From assembly GCA_014860445.1 (NCBI GenBank), contig JACZJT010000052.1, forward strand, positions 186,001 to 250,000: a DNA stretch of 64,000 nucleotides. Direction: 5' to 3'. Below the pieces are notes generated by a model. The model did not search any database. It saw nothing but the letters and a program-made list of their open reading frames with translations, and had not been told where the DNA came from. The DNA is from Burkholderiales bacterium. Its GTDB lineage: Bacteria; Pseudomonadota; Gammaproteobacteria; Burkholderiales; SG8-39. Both the position numbers and the translations under genes were made by a program. Of this stretch, positions 26,231 to 36,563 are shown in pieces (position 1 is the stretch's first letter; each line of letters starts with the position of its first letter).

Positions 26231-26713
26231 ATGAGACTGACGACAAAGGGACGTTTTGCAGTGACCGCCATGGTTGACCTCGCCATGTATCAGGGCAAAA
26301 ACCCGGTGACCCTGGCGGCGATCAGCCAGCGCCAGAGAATATCGCTGTCCTACCTGGAACAATTGTTCGGCAAGTTGCGCCGCCGCGCCCTGGTCGAGAG
26401 CGTGCGCGGACCCGGTGGCGGCTATCGCCTCGCCCAGGACACGACAGCAATTTCGGTGGCCGACATTATCATCGCGGTAGACGAGACCCTGGATTCGACG
26501 CAATGCGGCGGACGGGAAAACTGTCGCGACGAGAAAAAATGCATTACCCACAATCTGTGGGCCGATCTCAACCGGCATATATTCGGCTATCTGGGCGCGG
26601 TGACGCTGAAGCAACTCGTCGACGAGCAGAAACCGGAACAAGCGGGCATGTCACCGGTGTTCGACATGCGCGAAGCCTTGCAGAAACGCGAGCGCGCCGC
26701 CATTGCAAACTAA
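26231..26713 (+). CDS. iscR: Rrf2-family Fe-S cluster regulator IscR, paralogue 2
   Basis: The 160-residue protein has the same layout as the IscR at 20916, with Cys92, Cys98, Cys104 and His107 (QCGGRENCRDEKKCITH) and recognition helix SYLEQLFGKLRRRAL. The tail from residue 130 is different and charged. It is first in the suf operon and is preceded by two type 1 IscR sites, so it most likely autoregulates the whole operon according to Fe-S demand. The gap to sufA is 32 bp. Confidence 0.93.
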   Translation: MRLTTKGRFAVTAMVDLAMYQGKNPVTLAAISQRQRISLSYLEQLFGKLRRRALVESVRGPGGGYRLAQDTTAISVADIIIAVDETLDSTQCGGRENCRDEKKCITHNLWADLNRHIFGYLGAVTLKQLVDEQKPEQAGMSPVFDMREALQKRERAAIAN

Positions 26714-26745
26714 TTCGTGAACGACATTCCAATACAGGCGATACC

Positions 26746-27087
26746 ATGACCATCTCAGTCACTGAAAATGCAGCAAAGCAGATCCGGAACCAGATTCTGA
26801 AACGCGGCAAAGGCTTGGGCCTGCGCGTCGGCGTCAAGAAAGTCGGCTGTTCCGGCCTGGCCTACACCTTCGACTACGCCGACGAGATGCTGCCCGGCGA
26901 CCAGCTCTTCGAGGCGCACGACGCGAAACTGGTGGTGGACGCGGAAGTGCTGTCCATACTGGACGGATCGCGCCTGGATTTCGTCAAGGACGGATTCAAG
27001 CAGGTGTTCAAATTCGACAACCCCAATGTGGCCAGCACCTGCGGCTGCGGCGAGAGCTTCAACGTCAAGCGAGCCGCCAAGGCCTAG
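26746..27087 (+). CDS. sufA: A-type Fe-S carrier SufA/IscA
   Basis: The ATG at 26746 gives 113 residues. The three ligand cysteines are Cys35 (KKVGCSGLAY), Cys99 and Cys101 (STCGCGESF), the standard A-type pattern. The protein receives clusters from the SufBCD scaffold and passes them to apo-enzymes. The gene overlaps nothing and is 9 bp before sufB, so it belongs to the operon. IscA and SufA cannot be separated by sequence alone; the operon context favours SufA. Confidence 0.9.
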   Translation: MTISVTENAAKQIRNQILKRGKGLGLRVGVKKVGCSGLAYTFDYADEMLPGDQLFEAHDAKLVVDAEVLSILDGSRLDFVKDGFKQVFKFDNPNVASTCGCGESFNVKRAAKA

Positions 27088-27096
27088 GAAACAGCG

Positions 27097-28533
27097 ATGA
27101 GCACCACCCTGCAAAATCTGGTCAATCAGCCCTATCAGCACGGTTTCGTCAGCGATATCGAATCCGACGTCGCGCCCAAGGGTTTGAGCGAAGACACGAT
27201 CCGGCTGATCTCAGCGAAAAAGAACGAGCCCGAGTGGCTGCTCGAACTCAGGCTCAAGGCCTACCAGCAATGGCTCAAGATGGAAGAGCCGCAATGGCCG
27301 AATGTCCATTACCCGAAGATCGATTTCCAGGCGATCAGTTACTACTCGGCTCCCAAGCCGAAGAAAACCCTGGCCAGCATGGACGAGGTCGATCCCGAAC
27401 TGCTGCGCACCTTCGAAAAACTCGGCGTGCCGATGAACGAGCGCGCGAAGCTCGCCGGCGTCGCCGTGGACGTGATATTCGACAGCGTGTCGGTGGCGAC
27501 GACCTACAAAGCCAAGCTCGCGGAAGTCGGCATCATTTTCTGCTCCATCTCGGAAGCGGTGCGCGATCATCCGGATCTCGTGCGCAAGTACCTGGGCAGC
27601 GTGGTGCCGGTCGGCGACAACTATTACGCGGCGCTCAATTCGGCGGTGTTCACAGACGGTTCGTTCTGTTTCATCCCGAAGGGCGTGAAATGCCCGATGG
27701 ACCTGTCGACCTATTTCCGCATCAACACGGAAAACTCCGGGCAGTTCGAACGCACGCTCATCATCGCCGAGGAAGGCGCGTCGGTGTCCTACCTGGAGGG
27801 CTGCACCGCGCCCAAATTCGACACCAACCAGTTGCACGCGGCGGTGGTCGAACTGGTCGCGCTGGACAACGCCGACATCAAATATTCGACGGTGCAGAAC
27901 TGGTATGCGGGCGACGAAAACGGCCTGGGCGGCATTTACAATTTCGTCACCAAGCGCGGCCTGTGCAAAGGCGTGAACTCACGGATCTCCTGGACCCAGG
28001 TCGAGACCGGTTCGGCGATCACCTGGAAATATCCGAGCTGCGTGCTGCGCGGGGATAATTCGGTCGGTGAATTCTATTCGGTGGCGCTCACCAATCATTA
28101 CCAGCAGGCGGACACCGGCACCAAGATGATTCACCTGGGCAAGAACACGCGCAGCACCATCGTCAGCAAGGGCATTTCGGCCGGCCACTCCAACAACAGC
28201 TACCGCGGGCTGGTCCGGATCGCGCCCACCGCCGCCGGCGCACGCAATTATTCACAATGCGATTCCATGCTGATCGGCGAGCAATGCGGCGCAAACACCT
28301 TTCCCTATATCCAGGTGAACAATCCCAGCGCCAAAGTCGAGCACGAGGCATCCACGTCCAAGATCGGCGAGGACCAGCTGTTCTACTTTGCGCAGCGCGG
28401 CATCGGCGCCGAGGAAGCCGTGTCGATGATCATCAACGGATTCTGCAAGGACGTTTTCCAACAATTGCCGATGGAGTTCGCCGTCGAGGCGACCAAGCTG
28501 CTCGGCCTCAAGCTCGAAGGAAGTGTAGGATGA
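27097..28533 (+). CDS. sufB: Fe-S scaffold subunit SufB
   Basis: The 478-residue protein is SufB, the scaffold subunit of the SufBC2D complex where nascent clusters form. It has the N-terminal motif [19 protein letters not shown], the beta-helix core with [21 protein letters not shown]-type sequence, and the C-terminal [18 protein letters not shown] and [17 protein letters not shown]. It overlaps sufC by 4 bp (ATGA). Its length and order are normal for the operon. Confidence 0.96.
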   Translation: MSTTLQNLVNQPYQHGFVSDIESDVAPKGLSEDTIRLISAKKNEPEWLLELRLKAYQQWLKMEEPQWPNVHYPKIDFQAISYYSAPKPKKTLASMDEVDPELLRTFEKLGVPMNERAKLAGVAVDVIFDSVSVATTYKAKLAEVGIIFCSISEAVRDHPDLVRKYLGSVVPVGDNYYAALNSAVFTDGSFCFIPKGVKCPMDLSTYFRINTENSGQFERTLIIAEEGASVSYLEGCTAPKFDTNQLHAAVVELVALDNADIKYSTVQNWYAGDENGLGGIYNFVTKRGLCKGVNSRISWTQVETGSAITWKYPSCVLRGDNSVGEFYSVALTNHYQQADTGTKMIHLGKNTRSTIVSKGISAGHSNNSYRGLVRIAPTAAGARNYSQCDSMLIGEQCGANTFPYIQVNNPSAKVEHEASTSKIGEDQLFYFAQRGIGAEEAVSMIINGFCKDVFQQLPMEFAVEATKLLGLKLEGSVG

Positions 28534-29324
28534 TTTATCAGGACAGCAAGACACTGCTCACGGTGCGCAAGCTGCACGCGACCGTCAACGGCATTGAAAT
28601 TCTCAAAGGCATGGACCTCACGATCAAGAGCGGCGAAGTGCACGCGATCATGGGGCCCAACGGCTCGGGCAAGAGCACTTTCTCGAAGGTGCTTGCCGGC
28701 CACCCCTCCTATGAAGTCAGCGGCGGCGAAGTCGAGTTCGAAGGCAGGAATCTGCTCGACCTCAAACCCGAGGAACGCGCGCGCGCCGGCGTATTTCTGG
28801 GATTTCAGTATCCGATCGAAATACCCGGCGTGGCCAACAGCCAGTTCCTGCGCCTCGCGTACAACACCGTACAGACCGAGCGCGGCAAGGACGAACTCGA
28901 TCCGCTGGAATTCGACGATTTCGTGCGCGAGAAAATGAAACTGCTCGAAATGAACCCGGACTTTCTCGACCGCAGCGTCAACGAAGGCTTCTCCGGCGGC
29001 GAGAAAAAGCGCAACGAAATCCTGCAAATGGCCTTGCTCGAACCCAGGCTCGCGATCCTCGACGAAACCGATTCCGGCCTCGACATCGACGCACTCAGAA
29101 TCGTTGCCGGCGGCGTCAATCAGTTGGCGAACAAGGACAATGCGATAGTGCTGGTCACGCACTATCAGCGCCTGCTCAATTACATCGTTCCCGATTACGT
29201 GCACGTGATGGAGTCCGGCCGCATCGTCAAAACCGGCGGCAAGGAACTGGCGCTCGAGCTCGAAGCGCGCGGCTACGACTGGGTCGGCGCCGAAGTCAAA
29301 GCGAACGCACGCGTGAACGCATGA
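28530..29324 (+). CDS. sufC: Suf ATPase subunit SufC
   Basis: The ATG at 28530 gives 264 residues. The Walker [10 protein letters not shown] lies at 42-50, the ABC signature is [11 protein letters not shown], Walker B is [14 protein letters not shown] and the switch histidine is in LVTHYQRLL. SufC is a cytosolic ABC-type ATPase that drives conformational change in SufB and SufD during cluster assembly. It overlaps both neighbours by 4 bp. Confidence 0.96.
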   Translation: MIYQDSKTLLTVRKLHATVNGIEILKGMDLTIKSGEVHAIMGPNGSGKSTFSKVLAGHPSYEVSGGEVEFEGRNLLDLKPEERARAGVFLGFQYPIEIPGVANSQFLRLAYNTVQTERGKDELDPLEFDDFVREKMKLLEMNPDFLDRSVNEGFSGGEKKRNEILQMALLEPRLAILDETDSGLDIDALRIVAGGVNQLANKDNAIVLVTHYQRLLNYIVPDYVHVMESGRIVKTGGKELALELEARGYDWVGAEVKANARVNA

Positions 29325-30655
29325 ACACCGTCTCCACCAGCCGTTACCTGGACAGCCTGCTGCAGGGACAGCCGCCGGCAAGCCCGCTGAGCTGGCTGAA
29401 TGCGCTGCGCGCCAATGCGGTCGACCGGGTCGGCGCGCTGAGCGTGCCGACCACGCGCGACGAGGACTGGCGATTCACCGATATTTCGCCGCTGACCAAG
29501 CTGTCTTTTCAGCCCGCGCTGGGCGCGGCGCAACCCGCCCCGGGGACGGCACAGCTTAATGCGGCGGACATCGAGCGCTGGTCCATCGCCGAAGCCTCGG
29601 CCCGCCTGGTATTCGTCGACGGCATGTATGCGCCCGAGCATTCCTTCAACCGCGCGGGGATCACGGTCGAAAACCTCGCCTCGGGCGTGAGCACGCACGC
29701 CGCAGCCGTGCAGGCCCAACTCGGCCGGCACGCCGCGTTCGAGCACAATGCGTTTGCGGCACTCAATACCGCATTCCTGCACGACGGCGCACTGGTCATC
29801 GTGCCGCGCGACGCCGCGCTCAAAGCGCCCGTGCACCTGCTGTACGTTGCCACGCGCAAACAAGCGGCCAGCTACCCGCGCTGTCTGGTCATTGCGGAAA
29901 CCGGCTCCGCGGCGACGGTCGTCGAGGATTTCGTCGCCCTGCAGGAGGCAAGCTATTTCACCAACGCCGTGACCGAAATGTCGCTGGCCGGCAACGCCGC
30001 AGTCCATCATGTCCGGGTGCAGCGCGACGGCGCCGAGGCCTTCCATATCGCCAATTGCGCGGTGTCGCTGGCGAGCGCCAGCCGCTACCATTCCGTGAGC
30101 GTGGCGCTGGGCGCGCGTATTTCGCGCCACAACCTCAACGTGCTGCTCGCGGCCGAAGGTGCCGAATGCAGCATCGACGGCCTGGCGCTGATCGGCGGCC
30201 AGCAGCTAGCCGACACGCATACCCTCATCGACCACGCCACGCCGCAGTGCGTGAGCCGGCAACTGCACAAGTGCATCGTCGACGACGCGGCGCGCGCGGT
30301 CTTCAACGGCAATATCATGGTACGAGCCGGCGCACAGCGCACCGACTCGTCCCAGTCGAGCCGCAATCTGCTCCTGAGCGCCAAGGCGCGCGTCGACACG
30401 AAGCCGCAGCTGGAAATTTTCGCCGACGACGTAAAATGCGCGCACGGTGCGACCGTAGGCCAACTCGATGTCGATGAAGTGTTCTATCTCAAGAGCCGCG
30501 GTCTTTCCGATACCGCGGCGCGCAACCTCCTCACCTACGCCTTCGGTGCCGAAGTGATCGAGCGCATTCCTGTCGCGTCCCTGCGCCAGCGGCTCGAGCA
30601 GCTGGTGCTGGCGCAAACCCAGGCCCCGGCGCTCGGCGCCGTACACCCATCATGA
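29321..30655 (+). CDS. sufD: Fe-S assembly protein SufD
   Basis: The 444-residue protein is the SufB-like partner SufD. It opens with an N-terminal helical region containing [15 protein letters not shown], then the right-handed beta-helix, and ends with the conserved [26 protein letters not shown] segment near residues 375-400. SufD is needed for iron entry into the SufBC2D scaffold. It overlaps sufC and sufS by 4 bp each, a sign of tight translational coupling. Confidence 0.94.
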   Translation: MNTVSTSRYLDSLLQGQPPASPLSWLNALRANAVDRVGALSVPTTRDEDWRFTDISPLTKLSFQPALGAAQPAPGTAQLNAADIERWSIAEASARLVFVDGMYAPEHSFNRAGITVENLASGVSTHAAAVQAQLGRHAAFEHNAFAALNTAFLHDGALVIVPRDAALKAPVHLLYVATRKQAASYPRCLVIAETGSAATVVEDFVALQEASYFTNAVTEMSLAGNAAVHHVRVQRDGAEAFHIANCAVSLASASRYHSVSVALGARISRHNLNVLLAAEGAECSIDGLALIGGQQLADTHTLIDHATPQCVSRQLHKCIVDDAARAVFNGNIMVRAGAQRTDSSQSSRNLLLSAKARVDTKPQLEIFADDVKCAHGATVGQLDVDEVFYLKSRGLSDTAARNLLTYAFGAEVIERIPVASLRQRLEQLVLAQTQAPALGAVHPS

Positions 30656-31923
30656 ATATGAGCCAGACAGCACTCAAATCCGCCCCCGGCGCGCAGGCTA
30701 CGCCGCACTTCGACGTCGAGCGCATCCGCGCCGATTTCCCCATCCTCAAGCTGAAGCCCGGCGGCAAGCCCCTGGTCTACCTGGACAACGCAGCCTCGAG
30801 CCAGATGCCGCAGCAGGTGATCGACCGTCTGGTGCGCTACCAGACGAGCCAGCACTCGAACATCCACCGCGCCGTGCACACGCTGTCGGAAATCGCCACC
30901 GCCGAGTACGAAGAGGCACGCCGCAAACTCGCGCGTTTCATCAATGCGCGCGAGGAGCGCGAGGTGATTTTCACCAGCGGCACCACCGATGCGATCAACC
31001 TGGCGATGCACGGCTACGGACGCAAGTTTATCGGCGCCGGCGACGAAATCATCCTGACCACGCTCGAGCACCACGCGAACATCGTGCCCTGGCAGATGCT
31101 GGCCGAAGAAAAGGGCGTGAAGATACGCGTCGTACCGATCGACGATGCGGGCGAGGTGTCGATCGGCGATTATGAAAAGTTGTTCAATGAACATACCAAA
31201 CTGGTCGGCGTCGCGCATGTCTCGAACGCCCTCGGCAGCGTCGTCCCGGTGAAGCAGATGATCGCGTTCGCGCATGCGCGCGGCGTGCCGGTGCTGGTGG
31301 ATGGCGCACAGGCCGCGCCGCACATGAAACTCGATATGCAGGACCTGGATTGCGATTTCTACGCGTTTTCGGGACACAAGCTGTGCGGCCCGACCGGCAT
31401 CGGCATTCTTTACGCAAAAGCGGCGCTGCTCGAACGCATGCAGCCATTCAAGGGCGGCGGCGACATGATCCTGTCGGTTTCTTTCGAGAAGACCACCTAC
31501 AACGTGATTCCGCAAAAATTCGAAGCGGGCACGCCGCCGATCGCCGCCGCGATCGGCCTCGGTGCGGCGGTCGACTACCTCTCGGCGATCGGGCTGGATG
31601 CGATCGCCGCGCACGAGCACGCCCTGCTCGACTATGCGACCGAACAGTTGTTGCGCATGCCCGGCGTGCACATCATCGGCACCGCCCGTGAAAAAGCCGC
31701 GGTGCTGTCGTTCAAGCTGGACGGCGTGCACCCGCACGATATCGGCACGCTGCTGAACCAGGACGGCGTCGCGGTGCGCACCGGCCATCATTGCGCGCAG
31801 CCGGTAATGCAGCGCTACGGCGTTCCGGCAACCTCGCGCGCCTCATTCGCTTTTTATAACACCATGGCCGAAGTCGATGCGCTGGTCGCAGGCATCCGCA
31901 ACGTGCAAAAAGTTTTTTGCTGA
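30652..31923 (+). CDS. sufS: Cysteine desulfurase SufS
   Basis: The 423-residue class V aminotransferase-fold enzyme removes sulfur from cysteine. The PLP lysine is Lys243 (SGHKLCGPTG). The active-site cysteine is Cys381 in RTGHHCAQPVM, the group II desulfurase signature. The first 20 residues are a variable lead. It passes persulfide to SufU, encoded next, since no sufE is present here. It overlaps sufD by 4 bp. Confidence 0.95.
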   Translation: MNMSQTALKSAPGAQATPHFDVERIRADFPILKLKPGGKPLVYLDNAASSQMPQQVIDRLVRYQTSQHSNIHRAVHTLSEIATAEYEEARRKLARFINAREEREVIFTSGTTDAINLAMHGYGRKFIGAGDEIILTTLEHHANIVPWQMLAEEKGVKIRVVPIDDAGEVSIGDYEKLFNEHTKLVGVAHVSNALGSVVPVKQMIAFAHARGVPVLVDGAQAAPHMKLDMQDLDCDFYAFSGHKLCGPTGIGILYAKAALLERMQPFKGGGDMILSVSFEKTTYNVIPQKFEAGTPPIAAAIGLGAAVDYLSAIGLDAIAAHEHALLDYATEQLLRMPGVHIIGTAREKAAVLSFKLDGVHPHDIGTLLNQDGVAVRTGHHCAQPVMQRYGVPATSRASFAFYNTMAEVDALVAGIRNVQKVFC

Positions 31924-31933
31924 AGGTTTTTTG

Positions 31934-32422
31934 ATGGCAGACCCGAAATCCCTGTACCAGGAAGTCATCCTGGACCACAACCGCAAGCCGCGGAACTATG
32001 GCGAACTGGCACAGGCGAACCACAAGGCCGAAGGCCACAACCCCCTGTGCGGCGACCACCTCAGCATAGCCCTGAATCTGGACGGCGAGCGCATCGAATC
32101 CATCGCGTTCCAGGGCGAGTCCTGCGCCATCTGCAAGGCGTCGGCATCGATGATGACCGCAAGCGTCAAAGGCAAGACGCGGCAGGATGCCGAAACGCAG
32201 ATTCAGGAATTTCGCGATATGGCGACCGGACAACTCGACGTCGAAAAGCAGCCGCACCATCTGGGCCGTCTAACGGTGTTTTCCGGCGTGCGCGATCTGC
32301 CGACGCGCGTGAAATGCGCGATCCTGCCCTGGCACACACTGCATGCCGCACTGCACGCCGTTCCCGACATCTCGACAGAATCAGACAACGACCCGATGCA
32401 TGCGCCGATCGGCGATGCCTGA
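31934..32422 (+). CDS. sufU: SufU-type sulfur transfer/scaffold protein
   Basis: The ATG at 31934 gives 162 residues. The U-fold ligands are Cys39 and Asp41 (NPLCGDH), Cys64 (GESCAICKASASMM) and Cys128 (RVKCAILPW). SufU usually binds zinc and accepts persulfide from SufS. An extra cysteine, Cys67, sits three residues after Cys64 where many relatives have Ser or Thr. The C-terminal tail after the last cysteine is longer than needed for the fold and polar. The gene begins 10 bp after sufS. Confidence 0.92.
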   Translation: MADPKSLYQEVILDHNRKPRNYGELAQANHKAEGHNPLCGDHLSIALNLDGERIESIAFQGESCAICKASASMMTASVKGKTRQDAETQIQEFRDMATGQLDVEKQPHHLGRLTVFSGVRDLPTRVKCAILPWHTLHAALHAVPDISTESDNDPMHAPIGDA

Positions 32423-32438
32423 AACCATGATTACGATA

Positions 32439-32507
32439 GACGGGGTAACCCCCCACATACTTCCCTGGATTGGCCCGCGGCAAAATTCATTTCGCAGCGT
32501 GCTCTAA
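32439..32507 (+). repeat. Dispersed palindromic intergenic element, copy B
   Basis: This second copy has the core CATACTTCCCTGGATTGGCC at 32456-32475 (18 of 20 matches to copy A at 15048-15067), preceded by a GGGG-TAA-CCCC hairpin and followed by a degenerate palindrome around GCAAAATTCATTTCGC. It fills most of the gap between sufU and nfu. Confidence 0.75.
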
Positions 32508-32519
32508 CTGAAATTTGCC

Positions 32520-33077
32520 ATGCCAAAAATAGCCGATATCGAAGATACGCCGAACCCGAACGCGAAGAAATTCATCCTCAAGGAACCCTTGTCCTGGGGC
32601 GTGACCCACTCCTACGAGAACGCAGAGCAGGCCGAAGACGACCTGCTGGCCGCGTCGATATTCGACATCGAGCACGTGACCAACGTGTTCTACGTCGATC
32701 GCTGGCTTACGGTGACGCAGGACGGCGATGCAGACTGGCAGCAACTGCTGCGCAGGGTCGCTGACCGGATACGCGCGGCGCCGGCGGCGGACGAGCAATC
32801 CGAAAAACTCACCGCGGCAGCCATTCCCATCGAAGACCTGAGTCCGGACGACCAGCAACGGCTTTACATGATCAACGGCCTGCTGGACGAGCAGATCCGC
32901 CCCTACCTGCAGGGCGACGGCGGCGACCTGCACGTGCTCGGGCTTGAAGGCAACCGGCTGACTGTGCATTACCAGGGCGCCTGCGGTAGCTGCCCGAGTT
33001 CGATGTCCGGCACGCTGGTGAGTATCGAGCAGTTGCTGAAGACGATAGAACCCGATATCGAAGTCGTCGCCGTATAG
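32520..33077 (+). CDS. nfu: Nfu-type Fe-S carrier (Nfu_N + NifU-like C-terminal domain)
   Basis: The 185-residue protein has an N-terminal Nfu domain (TPNPNAKKFIL, about residues 1-85) and a C-terminal NifU-like domain with the cluster-binding Cys155-x-x-Cys158 (GACGSCPSSMSG). It would carry [4Fe-4S] clusters from the Suf scaffold to targets. It is downstream of sufU and completes the operon, though element copy B lies between them and may affect its transcript. The start ATG at 32520 has a weak ribosome binding site. Confidence 0.92.
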   Translation: MPKIADIEDTPNPNAKKFILKEPLSWGVTHSYENAEQAEDDLLAASIFDIEHVTNVFYVDRWLTVTQDGDADWQQLLRRVADRIRAAPAADEQSEKLTAAAIPIEDLSPDDQQRLYMINGLLDEQIRPYLQGDGGDLHVLGLEGNRLTVHYQGACGSCPSSMSGTLVSIEQLLKTIEPDIEVVAV

Positions 33078-33133
33078 ACCCGGTCGGAGGATTCCCGGCT
33101 TTGGCTTAGGCCGCACAGGTTAGAATTGCGCCG

Positions 33134-35659
33134 ATGAGCAAGCCGGATTCCGCCGCGGTCAGCACCCACACCCCGATGATGCAGCAGTACCTGCGCCTCA
33201 AGGCGCAGCATCCGGACATCCTGCTGTTCTACCGCATGGGCGATTTCTACGAGCTGTTCCACGACGACGCGGAAAAAGCGGCGCGACTGCTCGACATCAC
33301 GCTGACCACGCGCGGCGCGTCCGCGGGCAAACCGATCAAAATGGCCGGCGTTCCCTACCACGCGGCCGAGCAATACCTCGCCAAACTGCTGAAGCTGGGC
33401 GAGTCGGTCGCAATCTGCGAGCAGATCGGCGACCCGAACACATCCAAAGGCCCGGTGGAGCGCGCGGTCACACGCATCGTCACCCCGGGCACGCTCACCG
33501 ACTCGGCGCTGCTCGACGAAAAATCCGACAACCTCCTGCTCGCGTTCTGCGTCGAAAACAACAACGCCGGCCTCGCCTGGCTGAGCCTGGCGAGTGGCGA
33601 ATTGCGCGTGGCCGAAATCCCGCAGCGCCTGCTCGCGGGCGAACTCACGCGTCTGCGCCCGGCCGAGATCCTGGTCGCCGATCGCGATCCGCCGTCTGGT
33701 CTGAATACTACGGCTGCGATGACGCGCCTGCCCGAGTGGCATTTTGACTACGAAGCCGCACGCGATCAGCTGCTCAAGCATTTCAACGTGCACTCGCTTG
33801 CGGGCTTCGGCTGCGAAGAGTTGCGGCCGGCGATCGCCGCAGCCGGCGCGCTGCTCGAATACGCGCGCAAAACCCAGGGCCAGGCCTTGTCGCACGTGAA
33901 CGCACTGCGCCCGGAGCGTGCCGACGATTACGTGCGCATGGACGCGGCCACACGGCGCAACCTCGAACTCACCGAAACCCTGCGCGGCGCGCCCGCACCC
34001 ACGCTTTGCAGCCTGCTCGACGGCTGCGCCACCGGCATGGGCAGCCGCCTGCTGCGCCACTGGCTGCATCACCCCTTGCGCGACCGCGGCGTGCTGGCCG
34101 GCCGCCATGAAGCGGTGGAGGAACTCGCGCAGCGCCGCATCGTCGACGTGGAACGCATCAGCGCGCGCATCGCGCTGAAAAGTGCGCGGCCACGCGACCT
34201 CTCCGGCCTGCGCGACAGTCTCGCCGCCCTGCCCCAACTTGCCACCCTGCTGGCGAGCGCATCCGCGCCCCGCTTGGCCGAACTGCGCAGCGCGCTGGCG
34301 ATGCCGCCGGATTGCGCTGCGCTGCTCGCGCAGGCGATCCTGCCGGAACCTGCGACGCTGCTGCGCGAGGGCGGGGTCATCAACGACGGTTACGATGCCG
34401 GGCTGGACGAGTTGCGCGCACTACAGACCAATTCGAGCGAATTCCTCGTCGCGCTCGAAGCGCGCGAGCGCGAGCGCAGCGGCATTCCCAGCCTCAAGGT
34501 CGAATACAACCGCGTGCACGGCTTTTACATCGAAGTCACCCACGCCCACGTAGACAAGATTCCCGCCGATTACCGCCGGCGCCAGACACTGAAGAACGCC
34601 GAGCGCTATATCACGCCGGAGCTCAAGACTTTCGAAGACAAGGCCTTGTCGGCGAATGAGCGCGCGCTGGCGCTGGAAAAAGCCCTGTACGAACAGTTGC
34701 TGGAAACCCTGCAGGCGCATATTCCCGCCTTGCAGCGCATCGCGCGCAGCCTCGCCGAACTCGATCTGCTGGGTTCGTTCGCTGCAGACAGTCTGCGTCT
34801 GAACTGGTGCCGGCCGCAGTTCGTGGATGAAGCACTGATCGAGATCGAAGCGGGGCGTCATCCTGTGGTGGAAGCGCAGGTGGACCAGTTCATCGCCAAC
34901 GACTGCCGCTTGAATCCGACGCGTCAGTTGCTGTTGATCACCGGACCGAATATGGGCGGTAAATCCACCTACATGCGCCAGGTGGCGCTGATCGCGCTGC
35001 TCGCCCAGATAGGCGCGTTTGTGCCCGCGCGCTCGGCGCGTCTCGGCCCCATCGATCAGATCTTCACGCGCATCGGCGCCGCCGACGATCTGGCCGGCGG
35101 CCGTTCCACGTTCATGGTGGAAATGACCGAAAGCGCCAATATCCTGCACAACGCCACTGCAACGAGCCTGGTACTGATGGACGAAGTCGGTCGCGGCACC
35201 TCCACTTTCGACGGGCTTGCGCTGGCCTGGGCGATCGCGCGCCACCTTATCGAGAAGAATCGCAGCTACACGCTGTTCGCTACGCATTATTTCGAGCTCA
35301 CGCAGCTTGCACAGGAATACCGTGAGGCTGCGAACATTCATCTCGACGCCGTGGAGCACAAGGATTCCATCGTGTTTCTGCACGCGGTCGAAGAAGGTCC
35401 GGCCTCGCAAAGCTACGGCCTGCAGGTGGCAGCGCTCGCGGGCGTGCCCGGCAGCGTGACGCGCGCTGCCAAGCGCTATCTACTGCAACTGGAGCAGCAG
35501 AGCCTGATGCAGGGCGGCCAAGCGGATCTGTTCGCCGGCGCGGCGCCGCAGCCCGAGCCCGAACCGCACCCGGCGCTGGATCTGCTTGCGTCGGCAAAGC
35601 CGGACGAGTTGAGTCCGAAGGAAGCGCTGGAACTCTTGTACAAGCTCAAGAGCCTCTGA
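33134..35659 (+). CDS. mutS: DNA mismatch repair protein MutS
   Basis: The 841-residue protein is a full-length MutS. The mismatch-reading Phe38-Tyr-Glu40 is in MGDFYELF, the connector and lever/clamp domains follow, and the ATPase has Walker [10 protein letters not shown] near residue 603, Walker [17 protein letters not shown] and the C-terminal dimerisation helix-turn-helix ([18 protein letters not shown]). It binds mispaired bases and activates MutL. It is transcribed alone or with the suf operon; the gap is 56 bp. Confidence 0.97.
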   Translation: MSKPDSAAVSTHTPMMQQYLRLKAQHPDILLFYRMGDFYELFHDDAEKAARLLDITLTTRGASAGKPIKMAGVPYHAAEQYLAKLLKLGESVAICEQIGDPNTSKGPVERAVTRIVTPGTLTDSALLDEKSDNLLLAFCVENNNAGLAWLSLASGELRVAEIPQRLLAGELTRLRPAEILVADRDPPSGLNTTAAMTRLPEWHFDYEAARDQLLKHFNVHSLAGFGCEELRPAIAAAGALLEYARKTQGQALSHVNALRPERADDYVRMDAATRRNLELTETLRGAPAPTLCSLLDGCATGMGSRLLRHWLHHPLRDRGVLAGRHEAVEELAQRRIVDVERISARIALKSARPRDLSGLRDSLAALPQLATLLASASAPRLAELRSALAMPPDCAALLAQAILPEPATLLREGGVINDGYDAGLDELRALQTNSSEFLVALEARERERSGIPSLKVEYNRVHGFYIEVTHAHVDKIPADYRRRQTLKNAERYITPELKTFEDKALSANERALALEKALYEQLLETLQAHIPALQRIARSLAELDLLGSFAADSLRLNWCRPQFVDEALIEIEAGRHPVVEAQVDQFIANDCRLNPTRQLLLITGPNMGGKSTYMRQVALIALLAQIGAFVPARSARLGPIDQIFTRIGAADDLAGGRSTFMVEMTESANILHNATATSLVLMDEVGRGTSTFDGLALAWAIARHLIEKNRSYTLFATHYFELTQLAQEYREAANIHLDAVEHKDSIVFLHAVEEGPASQSYGLQVAALAGVPGSVTRAAKRYLLQLEQQSLMQGGQADLFAGAAPQPEPEPHPALDLLASAKPDELSPKEALELLYKLKSL

Positions 35660-35712
35660 AGCGAATCGCACTTTGGCTCGTGCCAACAGGTTCACGTCCA
35701 AGCCCGGACATG

Positions 35713-35910
35713 CTACCGGTTCCTGTTGCGTGCCGACCGAACCGCGCGATCCCAGGCGATGTTTCTGGCTCCGCGGCGCCCGATCTCCGGTGCAATCGAC
35801 GGCATGACGTTTTGCCTGTGCTCCCGCGCGGCGCCGAAAAACCAGAATCCGGCAAATGCGCAGATGGTGACCGAGAGCAGAACGATCGAATAAATCAGCA
35901 GTGTTTCCAT
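35713..35910 (-). CDS. Small single-pass membrane protein
   Basis: A 65-residue frame starts at an ATG at 35910 behind GAGGA at suitable spacing. It opens METLLIYSIVLLSVTICAFAGFWFFG, one clear transmembrane helix, then a basic tail rich in Arg and Asn. It is convergent with mutS. No family is recognised. Small size and a proper start region support a real gene, but conservation would have to confirm it. Confidence 0.5.
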   Translation of the reverse strand: METLLIYSIVLLSVTICAFAGFWFFGAAREHRQNVMPSIAPEIGRRGARNIAWDRAVRSARNRNR

Positions 35911-36250
35911 GGCAAGGTCCTCGTATGAATACGACTTTCACACGTACATTAGACGCGGCCGAGATCACCGAGTCCAATGGACTTACGAAGCGTTGCAGAA
36001 CTTACAATTGGATACGAAGTTTGTGAAGGAACTTGCACCCCGGCGTTAACAAGTTCACACCGCTTGCCGGCTGGGCATTGACGAGGCGCTGGCATTCGAG
36101 TTGTCGAACTCGGCCGGAAGCAAGAGTGGCGTATGGAGCCGGCTTTCCCATCGCCCGCGTGGAGCGCAATGTACGCTACCGTACAGATTGACCGATATTT
36201 TCCGTGTAGCGTTTTGCCCTGATCGCGTGTTTTCCCGCTGAAGGCCTCCG
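35911..36250. other. Intergenic region, nothing confidently assigned
   Basis: The 340 bp hold no convincing frame. A 7-bp inverted repeat GAACTTG/CAAGTTC (36031-36037 and 36052-36058) and GAGTT-GTCG-AACTC at 36098-36111 are present and could be regulator sites; neither is assignable. Confidence 0.4.
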
Positions 36251-36520
36251 ATGCCGCTCAACTTTCTGCTCGCGTTTCTTTTCCACCATCCTACGTATCC
36301 CCACGGGGTGCCCATTGCCAAGTTCGCCGAATTCGCGGGAGTCACCCCGGTTCATGCAGACCAGGCGCTCCGCCGGCTTGCAAAACGCGAGGCGTCCCTG
36401 CTTCGCGTAAGTACGCACCCGGATAGTCCGCGGGAGCAAGTTGTCACCTTGACCCAATGGGGTCACCTCCGCTTTGGCTCGCACCCCTGCCTGATGGTTG
36501 GCAACGACGCGGCTAATTAG
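36251..36520 (+). CDS. Small winged-helix-like hypothetical protein
   Basis: The 89-residue product starts MPLNFLLAFLFHHP. Its middle part, PIAKFAEFAGVTPVHADQALRRLAKRE, has the length and hydrophobic spacing of a helix-turn-helix, and EQVVTLTQWGHLRFG could be the wing. A GAAGG lies 8 nt before the ATG. This is consistent with a small DNA-binding protein of MarR-like design, but I cannot place it in a family. It is followed by another small gene after 43 bp. Confidence 0.45.
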   Translation: MPLNFLLAFLFHHPTYPHGVPIAKFAEFAGVTPVHADQALRRLAKREASLLRVSTHPDSPREQVVTLTQWGHLRFGSHPCLMVGNDAAN

Positions 36521-36563
36521 GAACCAAGCGCAAACCACCCTGACAAAAGGACGGTCCCCTCCC

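Noticed and set aside
36031-36111. GAACTTG/CAAGTTC and GAGTT/AACTC inverted repeats as regulator sites
   Set aside because: Short arms, different spacers, and no regulator to assign them to; kept only as a note in the intergenic entry.
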